From assembly GCA_964581605.1 (NCBI GenBank), contig CAZOPF010000026.1, positions 1 through 57,750 of the forward strand: a stretch of DNA of 57,750 nucleotides, read 5' to 3'. A program made the position numbers and the translations under genes. The DNA comes from CAADGU01 sp964581605 (GTDB lineage: Bacteria > Chloroflexota > Anaerolineae > Promineifilales > Promineifilaceae). Below the pieces are notes generated by a model that ran no database searches, was not told where the DNA came from, and saw nothing but the letters and a program-made list of their open reading frames with translations. Every line of letters starts with the position of its first letter. Position 1 is the stretch's first letter. Of this stretch, positions 1 through 7,490 are shown in pieces.

Positions 1-1512
1 AAACAGGCCGACTGGCACATCGCCCCGCAGCCAGGCAGCGATGGGGCGTTGGCGTTGGGGCTGGCGCACATCATTGTGCGCGAAGGGTGGCAGGATGAGG
101 CGTGGCTGGCGGCGCACAGTGTGGGCTGGCCGGAACTGCGGGCGCGATTGGCAGAATATCCGCCGCAGCGGGTGGCGGATATTACGGGATTGGAGATTGG
201 GGAGATTGAGCGATTGGCGCGATTGTATGCCACCAGCAAACCAGGCATGATCAAGATTGCTGATGGTTTGCAGCGCAATCCCAACGGGGGGCAGACGGTA
301 CGGGCGATTTGTGCGCTGCCGGCGATCACGGGGCAGTACGGCCGTCGTGGGGGCGGCCTGATGTACTCGACCAGCGGCTATTTGCAGTGGGACGGGGAAA
401 CGGTACACAAATGGAGCGAATGCCCGCCGCCGGGCCGGTGGGTGAATATGAACCGGCTGGGCGCCGCATTAACAGGTGAAGTGACTGACCCGCCCATCCA
501 ATCGCTGTTTGTGTTTGGGGCCAATCCGGCCACCTCCTCCCCCAACGCCGGGCTGATTGTGAAAGGGTTGCAGCGCGAGGATTTGTTTACGGTGGTGCAT
601 GAGTTGTTTATGACGGACACGGCCGTACACGCCGACATTGTATTACCCGCCACTTCTCAACTGGAACAGGCCGACCTGCACAAAGGGTACGGCACGTGGA
701 TGCTGGCCTATAATGCGCCCGCCATCCCGCCATTGGCCGAGTGCAAAAGCAACTGGGATGTGATGCAACTGCTGGCCACAGAAATGGGCTTCCACGAACC
801 CTGGCTGCATCAAGAGGCGGACGAGGTGATAGAGGAGTTGTTGCGGGCTACGGCCGTCCACAACCCCGCCCTCAACGGCATCACCCTGCCCCAACTGAAA
901 GCCATCCATTCGATTGAACTGCGACATGAAGAAGGTGTGCCATTTGTGGGCGGCCGTTTCCCCACCCCCAGCGGCAAAGTCGAACTCTACTGCCAAACCC
1001 TGGCCGACCAGGGTCTCGACCCCCTGCCCGGCTGGACAGACAAACAAGACAGCGGAGGGTTAATGGTCAATGGTCAATGGTCAACGGCCAACGATCAGAC
1101 ACCGCTCACTGCTCACCGCTCACCGCTTACTGATTACCGATTACCGATTACGGCTCACGACCCCCTCTTACTGATAACCGGCGCCGCCCACCACTTCACC
1201 AGCAGCACCTTTGCCGGGCAGCCCGATTTGCGGGCGCGGGAGGGAGAACCGTTTGTGGAAATTCATCCGGCCGATGCAGTAGAGCGGGGAATTGCCCATG
1301 GAGATTGGGTGGTGGTGGGCAACGGCCGTGGCGCTTGCACCCTCAAAGCCATCCTCACCGACGGCATCCGCCCCGGCGTGGTCGCTTCCCCCAAAGGGCG
1401 GTGGGGAGTGCTGGAAGGCGGGCATGTCAACTTCACCACTCCCGACGCCCTGGGCGACATGGCCGGGCAATCCACCTACCATAGCAACCGGGTGTGGATA
1501 TGGCGGAAGTAA
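1..1512 (+). CDS. Molybdopterin-dependent oxidoreductase, C-terminal part (5' end outside window)
   Basis: The reading frame is open from base 1, so the gene begins upstream; 503 codons plus a TAA stop are visible. The segment PGSDGALALGLAHIIV near the start, the central cofactor-binding stretch (FVFGANPATSSPNAG, then HADIVLPATSQLEQAD) and a C-terminal molydopterin-dinucleotide-binding domain (about codons 390-500, with the HPADAVERGIAHGDWVVV motif) are typical of the DMSO reductase superfamily. The substrate cannot be named because the N-terminal Fe-S region is missing. Codons about 354-386 are low-complexity sequence encoded by a short-repeat array and sit between two conserved blocks, so they look like an inserted linker. 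Several members of this family act in anaerobic respiration, which would suit the cytochrome c maturation operon next door, but that link is inference. Confidence 0.88.
   Translation, partial: KQADWHIAPQPGSDGALALGLAHIIVREGWQDEAWLAAHSVGWPELRARLAEYPPQRVADITGLEIGEIERLARLYATSKPGMIKIADGLQRNPNGGQTVRAICALPAITGQYGRRGGGLMYSTSGYLQWDGETVHKWSECPPPGRWVNMNRLGAALTGEVTDPPIQSLFVFGANPATSSPNAGLIVKGLQREDLFTVVHELFMTDTAVHADIVLPATSQLEQADLHKGYGTWMLAYNAPAIPPLAECKSNWDVMQLLATEMGFHEPWLHQEADEVIEELLRATAVHNPALNGITLPQLKAIHSIELRHEEGVPFVGGRFPTPSGKVELYCQTLADQGLDPLPGWTDKQDSGGLMVNGQWSTANDQTPLTAHRSPLTDYRLPITAHDPLLLITGAAHHFTSSTFAGQPDLRAREGEPFVEIHPADAVERGIAHGDWVVVGNGRGACTLKAILTDGIRPGVVASPKGRWGVLEGGHVNFTTPDALGDMAGQSTYHSNRVWIWRK
1060..1158 (+). 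repeat. Short iterated repeat array inside a coding sequence (TGGTCAA / ACTGCTC / GATTACC heptamers)
   Basis: Degenerate 7-base units follow one another: TGGTCAA three times, then CACTGCTCAC-type units, then GATTACC three times. The array stays in frame with the oxidoreductase and adds about 33 residues. Similar units occur in spacers at 24430, 26014 and 52249, so this is a mobile or expanding repeat type that here has entered a gene. Confidence 0.75.
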
Positions 1513-1613
1513 GCCATAAGCCAACAGCCCTGGTGATGGTAATTTTGGAAAATAATGTCATCCATCAGGAGGTAAGTTATCTCGGATGGTACTGCCCCTT
1601 CACCTCTCAACGT

Positions 1614-2264
1614 CTATGGCATCGTCTCTGCCAGATACGCCTCAATTTGGGAAGCGACTAACATGCCCCGATGAATAGCGGTGATTTGCCCGTCGGCGTT
1701 GATGAAAAAGCTGGACGGGAAGAGACGATTCACACCATACAGATTGGCGACTGTGCCTTCGCTATCCAGCAGAGGGGTAAAGGTGAGGCCCATGTCGTCG
1801 TAGAAAAATTCGCGCACCAGTTGGGGGGATTCTTCCTGGTTGAGCGCCAGGATGACCAGGCCATCCCCCTGGTATTGGCTATACGCAGCTTGCAGTTCGG
1901 GCATTTCCAGGCGGCAGGGGGCGCACCAGGTGGCCCAAAAGTTGAGGATGACGGGACGGCCGTGAAAATCCCCTAAGCTCACCACATTCCCCTCTAAATC
2001 CACCAGCGAAAAATCATAAGCCGGGTCGCCAGTGGTCAGGCGGTCGGTGGGTAATTGGGCCAGGCCAGAGCCAGCGCTACCACTTGAAGGAACCTGTTCG
2101 AGGATAGAGGGGGATGGGGTCACGGCCGTGTCTCGCCCCCAGCCACTGCCAAAAATAAACAAGGCCAGGGCCAGCCCCAACAGGAAAAAGCCGCCAATGA
2201 GAAAGAGAGGACGATGGGTACGGCCGTGAGCCTGGGCTGGCTCCTGTTCATCATATAAAGACAT
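1614..2264 (-). CDS. Membrane-anchored thioredoxin-like protein (TlpA/ResA/CcmG type)
   Basis: This 216-residue protein has one N-terminal membrane segment (about residues 20-41), a proline/serine-rich linker and a periplasmic redoxin domain. The active site FWATWCAPCRLEMPEL (CxxC) is intact, and the conserved FFINADGQI strand follows. Proteins of this type reduce apocytochrome disulfides so that haem can be attached. It is the last gene of the ccmABCD-ccdA run, and the upstream CcdA-like protein is the expected electron donor. The ATG at 2264 is the first start consistent with the membrane segment. The family assignment is firm; whether it is the dedicated CcmG or a general TlpA is inferred from position. 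Confidence 0.85.
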   Translation of the reverse strand: MSLYDEQEPAQAHGRTHRPLFLIGGFFLLGLALALFIFGSGWGRDTAVTPSPSILEQVPSSGSAGSGLAQLPTDRLTTGDPAYDFSLVDLEGNVVSLGDFHGRPVILNFWATWCAPCRLEMPELQAAYSQYQGDGLVILALNQEESPQLVREFFYDDMGLTFTPLLDSEGTVANLYGVNRLFPSSFFINADGQITAIHRGMLVASQIEAYLAETMP

Positions 2265-2265
2265 A

Positions 2266-2337
2266 GGTGTAATTGAGTAATTGAGTAATCAGGTAATTGG
2301 GGCCAAAATTACCCAATTACCTCATTGGCTAAAGAAG
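2266..2337. repeat. AATTAC-type iterated repeat in spacer
   Basis: The spacer between ccdA and tlpA consists of repeated GTAATTGAGTAATT units followed by the complementary AATTACCCAATTACC units, so it can fold back on itself. The same core occurs within the 0.1-kb repeats at 3497, 4624 and 9167 and alone at 10977 and 17160. Confidence 0.7.
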
Positions 2338-3440
2338 TTCACGATCACTTCTTCAAACTCAACCAGCCGTTCCGCCAGGGGGTTATTGATCAGCAGCCCG
2401 TTAATAAACGTCAGCGAACCATTGAGCATCATGGCCGCAATCAAAATAAAGAGCGCACCGCTGATCAATTGGGTGCTGTGTAAATGCACCGTCGTGCGCT
2501 GGCTGCCCGTGCTGGTAAAAGTCCACAAGGCCGCGCCGGCCACCGCCAGCAACAGCAGCCCCAGTTCATACACCAGCGTCATCTCCTGCCCGGCAAACAT
2601 TGGGTAAGCGCGGAACAGGTATTCCACCACTGCCACCAGAATGCGCCAGATCGCCAACGCCCAGATCAGGGCCACCACAAACGTGTGCGTATCCCATTCC
2701 CACCCCTTGCCACGCAGCACCTTCCAAAAAGTGCTCTGGCGGCTGATACGGCCAAAAAAGGTAGAGACAATGAGCAGCGGCAGCCCCAACCCCAATGTGT
2801 AAATAAACAAGAGCGACATGCCCCGCCACACCGTATCTGTGTAATAAGCCAGCGTCGTCACCGCCCCCAAAATGGGGCCAATACAGGCCGTCCAACCAAT
2901 GGCAAAGGTCAAACCAAAAACGTAGGAACCGGCTAACGTGGCGCTACGTGGTTCCGCGCCGCCGCTGCCGCTGGTATCCACACCGGTAAACCCTTTGCCC
3001 AGCAAACTCAACACCCCCATGACCATAATCACCGAGCCGCCGACAATCATCAAAATGGCCTGGTTTTGGCCCAGCGCCCGCCCCAATACAAACCCGGCCG
3101 CGCCAAAGAGGGTGAAGGTGGTCGTCAGCCCCAGAATAAAGGCCAGGGTATTGGCGGCAATCTGGGAACGGCCGCTCTGAAAGGCAAAAGCAAAATAAGC
3201 AGTCAACACCGGCAGCGTGCAGGGCGAGAGGAAACTGAGCAACCCACCGCCAAAGGCCAGCACCGCCAACACAGCATACGGTTGCGTTTGCAGTCCAAAT
3301 TGGATGCGGTTGGGATCACTGCTCTGGTTAAACGCGCCCAAGATGAGCAGAATGATCACGGCCGTGACCACTGCTATTACCAGTTTCTGCCCACCCGACA
3401 GCGCCTGCCACCGCCCCGGTAAAGATGTGCTTTCCTGCAT
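2322..3440 (-). CDS. CcdA/DsbD-family thiol-disulfide electron carrier
   Basis: This is a 372-residue polytopic membrane protein. After a short cytoplasmic N-terminus and one membrane segment, the sequence FGGGLLSFLSPCTLPVLTAY contains the first CcdA cysteine, and GWTACIGPILGAVTTLAYYT contains the second. These two membrane-embedded cysteines carry electrons from cytoplasmic thioredoxin to periplasmic redoxins. At least eight hydrophobic segments are visible, and an extra C-terminal membrane part (residues about 270-372) extends beyond the usual six-helix CcdA. An ATG at 3440 is preferred over the TTG at 3449, which would sit directly on the GGAG ribosome site. It lies between ccmD and the TlpA-like gene, so the pair probably supplies reductant for cytochrome c assembly. 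Confidence 0.88.
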   Translation of the reverse strand: MQESTSLPGRWQALSGGQKLVIAVVTAVIILLILGAFNQSSDPNRIQFGLQTQPYAVLAVLAFGGGLLSFLSPCTLPVLTAYFAFAFQSGRSQIAANTLAFILGLTTTFTLFGAAGFVLGRALGQNQAILMIVGGSVIMVMGVLSLLGKGFTGVDTSGSGGAEPRSATLAGSYVFGLTFAIGWTACIGPILGAVTTLAYYTDTVWRGMSLLFIYTLGLGLPLLIVSTFFGRISRQSTFWKVLRGKGWEWDTHTFVVALIWALAIWRILVAVVEYLFRAYPMFAGQEMTLVYELGLLLLAVAGAALWTFTSTGSQRTTVHLHSTQLISGALFILIAAMMLNGSLTFINGLLINNPLAERLVEFEEVIVNFFSQ

Positions 3441-3496
3441 ATAAACCAATCTCCATCAAAATAGACAGGTCACCTGCGCAATGTCTTACAAATGAA

Positions 3497-3598
3497 GTGA
3501 TCGTTTGCAAATAAGTTAGCGATTGGGCAATGGGTAATTAAGTCATTGAAGCGGCTAATTACCAAATTACTCAATTACATAATTACTGCACGGTTACT
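3497..3598 (-). repeat. 0.1-kb dispersed repeat, copy 1 (inverted relative to copy 2)
   Basis: On the minus strand this 102-base element starts AGTAACCGTGCAGTAATTA and ends TTGCAAACGATCAC. It is nearly identical to 4624-4726 and 9167-9269. Its interior is made of AATTAC/GTAATT units. The ends form an imperfect inverted repeat (AGTAACCGTGCA against AGTGATCGTTTGCA), as in small non-autonomous mobile elements. No open frame is present. Confidence 0.85.
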
Positions 3599-3635
3599 AA
3601 GACTATGAGATGAAGAGACCGAGAGAGTAAATCCC

Positions 3636-3845
3636 CTAATCTCCTAATCTCTCCGTCTCCTCTTCCTGTAACAACTCCCCCATCAACTGCAAATCTTTCT
3701 GCAAATTGCGCTGCCGTACCGCCAACGTCACAATATATCCCAACGAAATCAGCCCCATCACCGCATATCCCAACAGCAAATAATCATTAAACCGGTTGGG
3801 GTTGCCAATTTGCAACCAGGGCAAAACAAACATCCATACAGCCAT
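3636..3845 (-). CDS. ccmD: Small membrane protein, CcmD-like
   Basis: This gene encodes about 69 residues with one clear membrane segment (YLLLGYAVMGLISLGYIVTL) followed by a charged, coiled-coil-like tail. Size, topology and position directly after ccmC match CcmD, which holds CcmC and CcmE together. A GGAGG lies just before the ccmC stop codon; the ATG at 3845 has a 6-base spacing from it, while an ATG at 3848 is only 3 bases away. The sequence of CcmD is poorly conserved, so the call rests mainly on context. Confidence 0.7.
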   Translation of the reverse strand: MAVWMFVLPWLQIGNPNRFNDYLLLGYAVMGLISLGYIVTLAVRQRNLQKDLQLMGELLQEEETERLGD

Positions 3846-3847
3846 CA

Positions 3848-4594
3848 TCAACCTCCTTGCAAACGGGCCGCCACCCGCATTTTTAACGTCGCCACCTCAT
3901 CCTTCAGCATTTGCAGCCGAATGCGGTTCATCAGCCAGGCCAGATAAATCAGCGAAAAGGAGACCACGTTCACCGTCAACGTAATGCCCATGCGCATGGA
4001 AGCCAGCCCCGGCGCAATATCTTGCAGCCCCTCCGACGCCCCCTGTGCCGACTCCAACGTACCGCCAAACACCACCGGATGAATGTCGCGCCAGATGCGG
4101 ATGCTGACATAGGCCAGAATAATGGAGACAAAAGAGACAATGACGTACACGGCCGCAAACCGCCCCCGCTTCTCCTCATCCTCAATGGCCCCGCGCAGCA
4201 TGAAGTAGGCGGCATACACCAGCCAGGCAATGGTAATCAGCGTCAGGCGTGGACTCCATTCCCACCAGGTGTTCCAGGCCGGTTTGCCCCATACTGACCC
4301 GGCTGCCGTCGTCACCGTCAGAAAGACCAGCCCCACTTCCACCGAGGATAGCGCAATGGTGTCCCAACGGCGCTGCGGCCGCCACAGGTACAGGGCGCCA
4401 GCCACCAACGCCACAAAAAAGGCGATGGACCCCACCCAGGCCGTGCCCACATGAAAATAAAAAATGCGCTGCACATTGCCCATCGAACGTTCCACCGGTG
4501 CATAAAAAAAGATAAAACCAATGCTCACCAGCAGCGACAAAAAAGCCAGCACATTCAAAATGGTCACAGTTCGATTCAAGCGTGTGATATTCAT
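3848..4594 (-). CDS. ccmC: Cytochrome c biogenesis haem-handling protein CcmC
   Basis: This is a 248-residue protein with six membrane segments. The tryptophan-rich haem-binding motif is seen as WGKPAWNTWWEWSPRL, and a conserved histidine lies in the segment FYFHVGTAWVG. CcmC loads haem onto the chaperone CcmE in System I maturation. It overlaps ccmD at the stop/start (TGATG). Upstream and downstream spacers each contain a copy of the 0.1-kb repeat, so ccmCD is separated from ccmB and ccdA by repeats although all lie on the same strand. A CcsA-type protein is the alternative, but the length and the ccmAB neighbours favour CcmC. Confidence 0.92.
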   Translation of the reverse strand: MNITRLNRTVTILNVLAFLSLLVSIGFIFFYAPVERSMGNVQRIFYFHVGTAWVGSIAFFVALVAGALYLWRPQRRWDTIALSSVEVGLVFLTVTTAAGSVWGKPAWNTWWEWSPRLTLITIAWLVYAAYFMLRGAIEDEEKRGRFAAVYVIVSFVSIILAYVSIRIWRDIHPVVFGGTLESAQGASEGLQDIAPGLASMRMGITLTVNVVSFSLIYLAWLMNRIRLQMLKDEVATLKMRVAARLQGG

Positions 4595-4623
4595 TCAGCC
4601 TCACTCCTCGATTCCAGACCCTA

Positions 4624-4726
4624 AGTAACCGTGCAGTAATTATGTAATTGAGTGATTTGGTGATTAGCCACTTCAATTACTTAATTACCCAATTACCCAA
4701 TCGTTAACTTATTTGCAAACGATCAC
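4624..4726 (+). repeat. 0.1-kb dispersed repeat, copy 2
   Basis: This 103-base element runs from AGTAACCGTGCAG to CAAACGATCAC and differs from copy 3 (9167) at only a few positions. It lies in the ccmB-ccmC spacer in the orientation opposite to copy 1, so the two copies bracket ccmCD as inverted repeats about 1 kb apart. Confidence 0.87.
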
Positions 4727-4760
4727 TAAGGGTTTTCTTAAGCCCTTAGGGTCTTTCAAC

Positions 4761-5486
4761 TCACGACTCCACCAAAAACGGATACGCAAAAAATCCCACA
4801 GCCAGGATGGCCAGATCGTAAGCAGCAATCAACGAGATACTGCTATTCACCGTGTCCATCTGCGGCCGCAAGGAAACGATTTCGGCGGTGGCAATGGCGG
4901 CGGGCAAGATCAATGGCAGCACAATGGGCAGCAGCAAGATGGGCAATAAGACCTCCCGCGAACGGGTCTGCATGGTCATCGAAGTAACCAACACCCCGGC
5001 GGCCACATAACCGACGGTACCTAAAAATAAAACCAACAAAGCGGCCGGCTGCCAGAACGGTTTATTAAAGAAGATGGTAAAGATAAACACCAACGCCACT
5101 TCCAGCAGCAGCGTAAAAATGGTGACGCTGATTACTTTAGCCAGATAAATGCCACGCCGGTCTAGCGGGGCGATTAACAAGGCGTCAATGGTCTGGTTTT
5201 CGCGTTCGATGGCCAGAGAGCGGTTCAGTCCCAATGTGCCAGCCAGAATGATGGTGGCCCACAACAGGCCGGTGGATACCTGGCGGGCGGCGTCCAGGTC
5301 GGTGCTGAGGGCAAAATTGAACATAACGACGACAACGAGCGAGAACATGAGCATGACGCTGAGGGTTTGGCGGGTGTGCTGCTCAATGCGTAAATCTTTC
5401 CAGACGATGGCCCAGACGCCAGCCCAGAAGGAAGATGTGGCTGCCTGGGGTCGCGCCACCGGCACATCCTGACTTTGCTCAGCCAT
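4761..5486 (-). CDS. ccmB: Haem exporter permease CcmB
   Basis: This is a 241-residue membrane protein with six predicted helices. The conserved CcmB block reads GTLGLNRSLAIERENQTIDA followed by LLIAPLDRRGIYLAK, both close to the family consensus. CcmB forms the membrane part of the CcmAB ABC transporter that releases haem-loaded CcmE. The ATG at 5486 follows the ccmA gene by 95 bases, a spacer that holds short repeats rather than a promoter that could be recognised. Confidence 0.92.
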   Translation of the reverse strand: MAEQSQDVPVARPQAATSSFWAGVWAIVWKDLRIEQHTRQTLSVMLMFSLVVVVMFNFALSTDLDAARQVSTGLLWATIILAGTLGLNRSLAIERENQTIDALLIAPLDRRGIYLAKVISVTIFTLLLEVALVFIFTIFFNKPFWQPAALLVLFLGTVGYVAAGVLVTSMTMQTRSREVLLPILLLPIVLPLILPAAIATAEIVSLRPQMDTVNSSISLIAAYDLAILAVGFFAYPFLVES

Positions 5487-5534
5487 TTACCACCTGCAAA
5501 ACGGGCGCGGCAGTTGGAGCGGAAATGTCTACCA

Positions 5535-5567
5535 GGGCAAGGTTGTACCCAACTGCCTCGCCCCTAC
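5535..5567. repeat. Degenerate foldback element (GGGCAAGG ... CTGCCTCGCCCCTAC)
   Basis: The ccmA-ccmB spacer contains an inverted pair resembling the arms of the longer foldback elements at 41278, 49219 and 49365, with most of the centre missing. It is followed by ACTTGCC-type short repeats that run into the 3' end of ccmA. Confidence 0.45.
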
Positions 5568-5581
5568 ATTCCTGCCACTTG

Positions 5582-6301
5582 CTACTTGCCACCGGCCACC
5601 TCTTTCCGCCCTGTGTGCGCGGCATACAGCTCTAAAAATTCACCCGATGTCACCTCCTGACTGTTCAAAGCGGCCACAATTTTGCCCCGGTTGAGGATGG
5701 CGATGCGGTCGCACAAGTTCAGGCCGTGTACCAGGTCATGGGTGATGAGGAGGATGGTACGGCCGTGACTCTTCTCCCGCCATAACAACTCATCCAACAA
5801 CTGCGCTGCATCCTGGTCTAGCCCCGTGTACGGTTCGTCCAGCAGCAACACTTCCGGTTCATGCAGCGTGGCTCTGGCAATGGTCAGGCGCTGCATCATG
5901 CCCCGCGAAAAGGTGCGCACCGGATCGCGCTGCCGCGCCGCCAGCCCCACTTGTTTTAGGGCGCGGCCAATACGCGCTTCCGCCTCCGATACGCCATACA
6001 GCCGGGCAAAAAAGTGCAGGTTTTCGACGGCCGTCAGGTCGCCATACAACAATGTCTGATGCGAAACCAGGCCGATGTACCGCCGCACCCGGTCGCCATG
6101 CTGCGGCAACGCCCAGCCACCAATCTTCACATCGCCGGCGGTTGGTCTCAGCAACGTGGCGACAATACGCATCAACGTAGATTTGCCCGCACCATTTGGC
6201 CCCACCAGGGTGACGAACTCGCCAGGGGCCACGTGCAACTGCACGCCACGCAAAACGGGGGTGACGCCATAATTTTTGACCAACCCGGTAATTCTGATCA
6301 T
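5582..6301 (-). CDS. ccmA: Haem exporter ATP-binding protein CcmA
   Basis: This 239-residue ABC ATPase has the P-loop GPNGAGKST (about residue 37), a signature FSRGMMQRL (about residue 130) and Walker B VLLLDEPYTGLD. It is the first gene of the minus-strand ccm run. Together with CcmB it uses ATP to free holo-CcmE from CcmC. No ccmE, ccmF or ccmH is present in this window, so the remaining maturation genes must be elsewhere. The last dozen residues run into a short-repeat stretch and are probably not conserved. Confidence 0.92.
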   Translation of the reverse strand: MIRITGLVKNYGVTPVLRGVQLHVAPGEFVTLVGPNGAGKSTLMRIVATLLRPTAGDVKIGGWALPQHGDRVRRYIGLVSHQTLLYGDLTAVENLHFFARLYGVSEAEARIGRALKQVGLAARQRDPVRTFSRGMMQRLTIARATLHEPEVLLLDEPYTGLDQDAAQLLDELLWREKSHGRTILLITHDLVHGLNLCDRIAILNRGKIVAALNSQEVTSGEFLELYAAHTGRKEVAGGK

Positions 6302-6618
6302 GCGTTAATTTTAGATTGTAACCTTTGGCTGACAAGTGATTTTCATCTACCAATCCACTCTGTTTCACCTGACATTGTTCACAGATTTACACCCCCGCCA
6401 GAATGGTTGTGAGTTTTGCCGTTATACTGACCTCTGATGACTTTACCATAAAAAGCCTATAAAAATTGGTTCCTGGTAGTACCAAAGTACCAGGCTATCA
6501 GGGAGACAAATTGGTGGCAAAGGGCTGATCGGTGCTATTATGTAAACAGTTGACTTGCCTGATACACGGGTAGTCCATATAATGGCAGCGATTTTTATGG
6601 GAAGAGGATTTTGGTAGT
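6302..6618. other. Intergenic region between divergent ccmA and an unknown gene
   Basis: No gene is seen. The region contains a 7-bp hairpin (CCTGGTA at 6472-6478 with TACCAGG at 6488-6494) and a candidate promoter described separately. Base composition is more AT-rich than the flanking genes. Confidence 0.6.
6555..6583 (+). promoter_or_regulatory. Candidate sigma-70 type promoter for the gene at 6619
   Basis: TTGCCT (6555-6560) is followed after 17 bases by a perfect TATAAT (6578-6583), and a GAAGAGGA ribosome-site-like stretch lies between it and the start codon. Confidence 0.5.
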
Positions 6619-7434
6619 TTGATTCCAAATATTGCAGGCACCATTACGCCTTGGGTTTTAGGCACTCTTTTAGTGCTTATGATTTTGGCGTTAGCCATCG
6701 TTGTGAAATCGTGGCGCGAGGTGAAAAGTTCACCTTATTACTTTATGCGCCGCCAGGCGGAAAAGAGATTGCAGACTTACTCTTTTGCCAGCCTGTGTTT
6801 GGTGTTAGCAACGGCCGTTATAGTTGCGGCCACTTTACAACGCCCCACCGATCAAACGGTTCTTGTTGCTGTATTGACCAATACAAAACCAGCCAGTAGT
6901 GAAGTAATAGCCCTCATCAAGGCAGCACCTGACACTGACATCATCACCGCAGCTGATCTGTCAGAACAATCCACATCAACGACCATTCAACCCTTTGATA
7001 TAAGCAACACGACCCTGCTTCAAACCACATTGACCTTACCCGAAGAGTATGATCAGGTGGAGCCAATTGTTGAATTAAGCGAAGACACATCTTTAACTCC
7101 TCTTATTTTTTCCACCAAAATTGATGACAATTACAAAGCTATAGACCCAAATGAGGTTTTTGCTGTAGGCCATTACACGTTGTTTGCTACTTTTGATTAT
7201 GACAAGATGGCGGATGGTATGGCCTGGTCTTGGGTCTGGCGGCACGAGGGTGAAGCTATCGAAGGTGGCAACGAGCTATGGGCATATGGTAATGATGGCC
7301 CCGGATATATTTATCTCAATCCAGAAGAGGGATTTCGAGCCGGAAAATATTCTCTCGAAGTTTGGGTGAATGGGGAACTGTTTACGCGGGCAGACGTTAC
7401 AATGACCGGCTCGGCGTTGTCAGCCGGTAACTAA
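6619..7434 (+). CDS. Membrane protein of unknown function with a C-terminal immunoglobulin-like region
   Basis: I do not recognise this 271-residue protein. Two membrane segments are visible (about residues 10-30 and 52-72), then an extracytoplasmic region of about 200 residues. Its last 90 residues read like a small beta-sandwich ligand-binding domain (WSWVWRHEGEAIEGG, then FRAGKYSLEVWVNGE), a pattern found in many secreted Chloroflexota proteins. The start is the TTG at 6619 because an in-frame stop lies directly upstream and no ATG occurs before residue 21. Codon use is more AT-rich than that of its neighbours, and it has its own promoter and terminator, so it is a single-gene unit. Confidence 0.65.
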   Translation: MIPNIAGTITPWVLGTLLVLMILALAIVVKSWREVKSSPYYFMRRQAEKRLQTYSFASLCLVLATAVIVAATLQRPTDQTVLVAVLTNTKPASSEVIALIKAAPDTDIITAADLSEQSTSTTIQPFDISNTTLLQTTLTLPEEYDQVEPIVELSEDTSLTPLIFSTKIDDNYKAIDPNEVFAVGHYTLFATFDYDKMADGMAWSWVWRHEGEAIEGGNELWAYGNDGPGYIYLNPEEGFRAGKYSLEVWVNGELFTRADVTMTGSALSAGN

Positions 7435-7464
7435 AACTGGTAAACAGTGAATGGGAAGTAGCAG

Positions 7465-7490
7465 CCCGGCAGTCGCCGGGTTTTTGTTTT
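7465..7490 (+). terminator. Rho-independent terminator
   Basis: Stem CCCGGC / GCCGGG with an AGTC loop is followed by TTTTTGTTTT. It ends the gene at 6619 and overlaps the stop codon of the convergent murJ. Confidence 0.8.
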
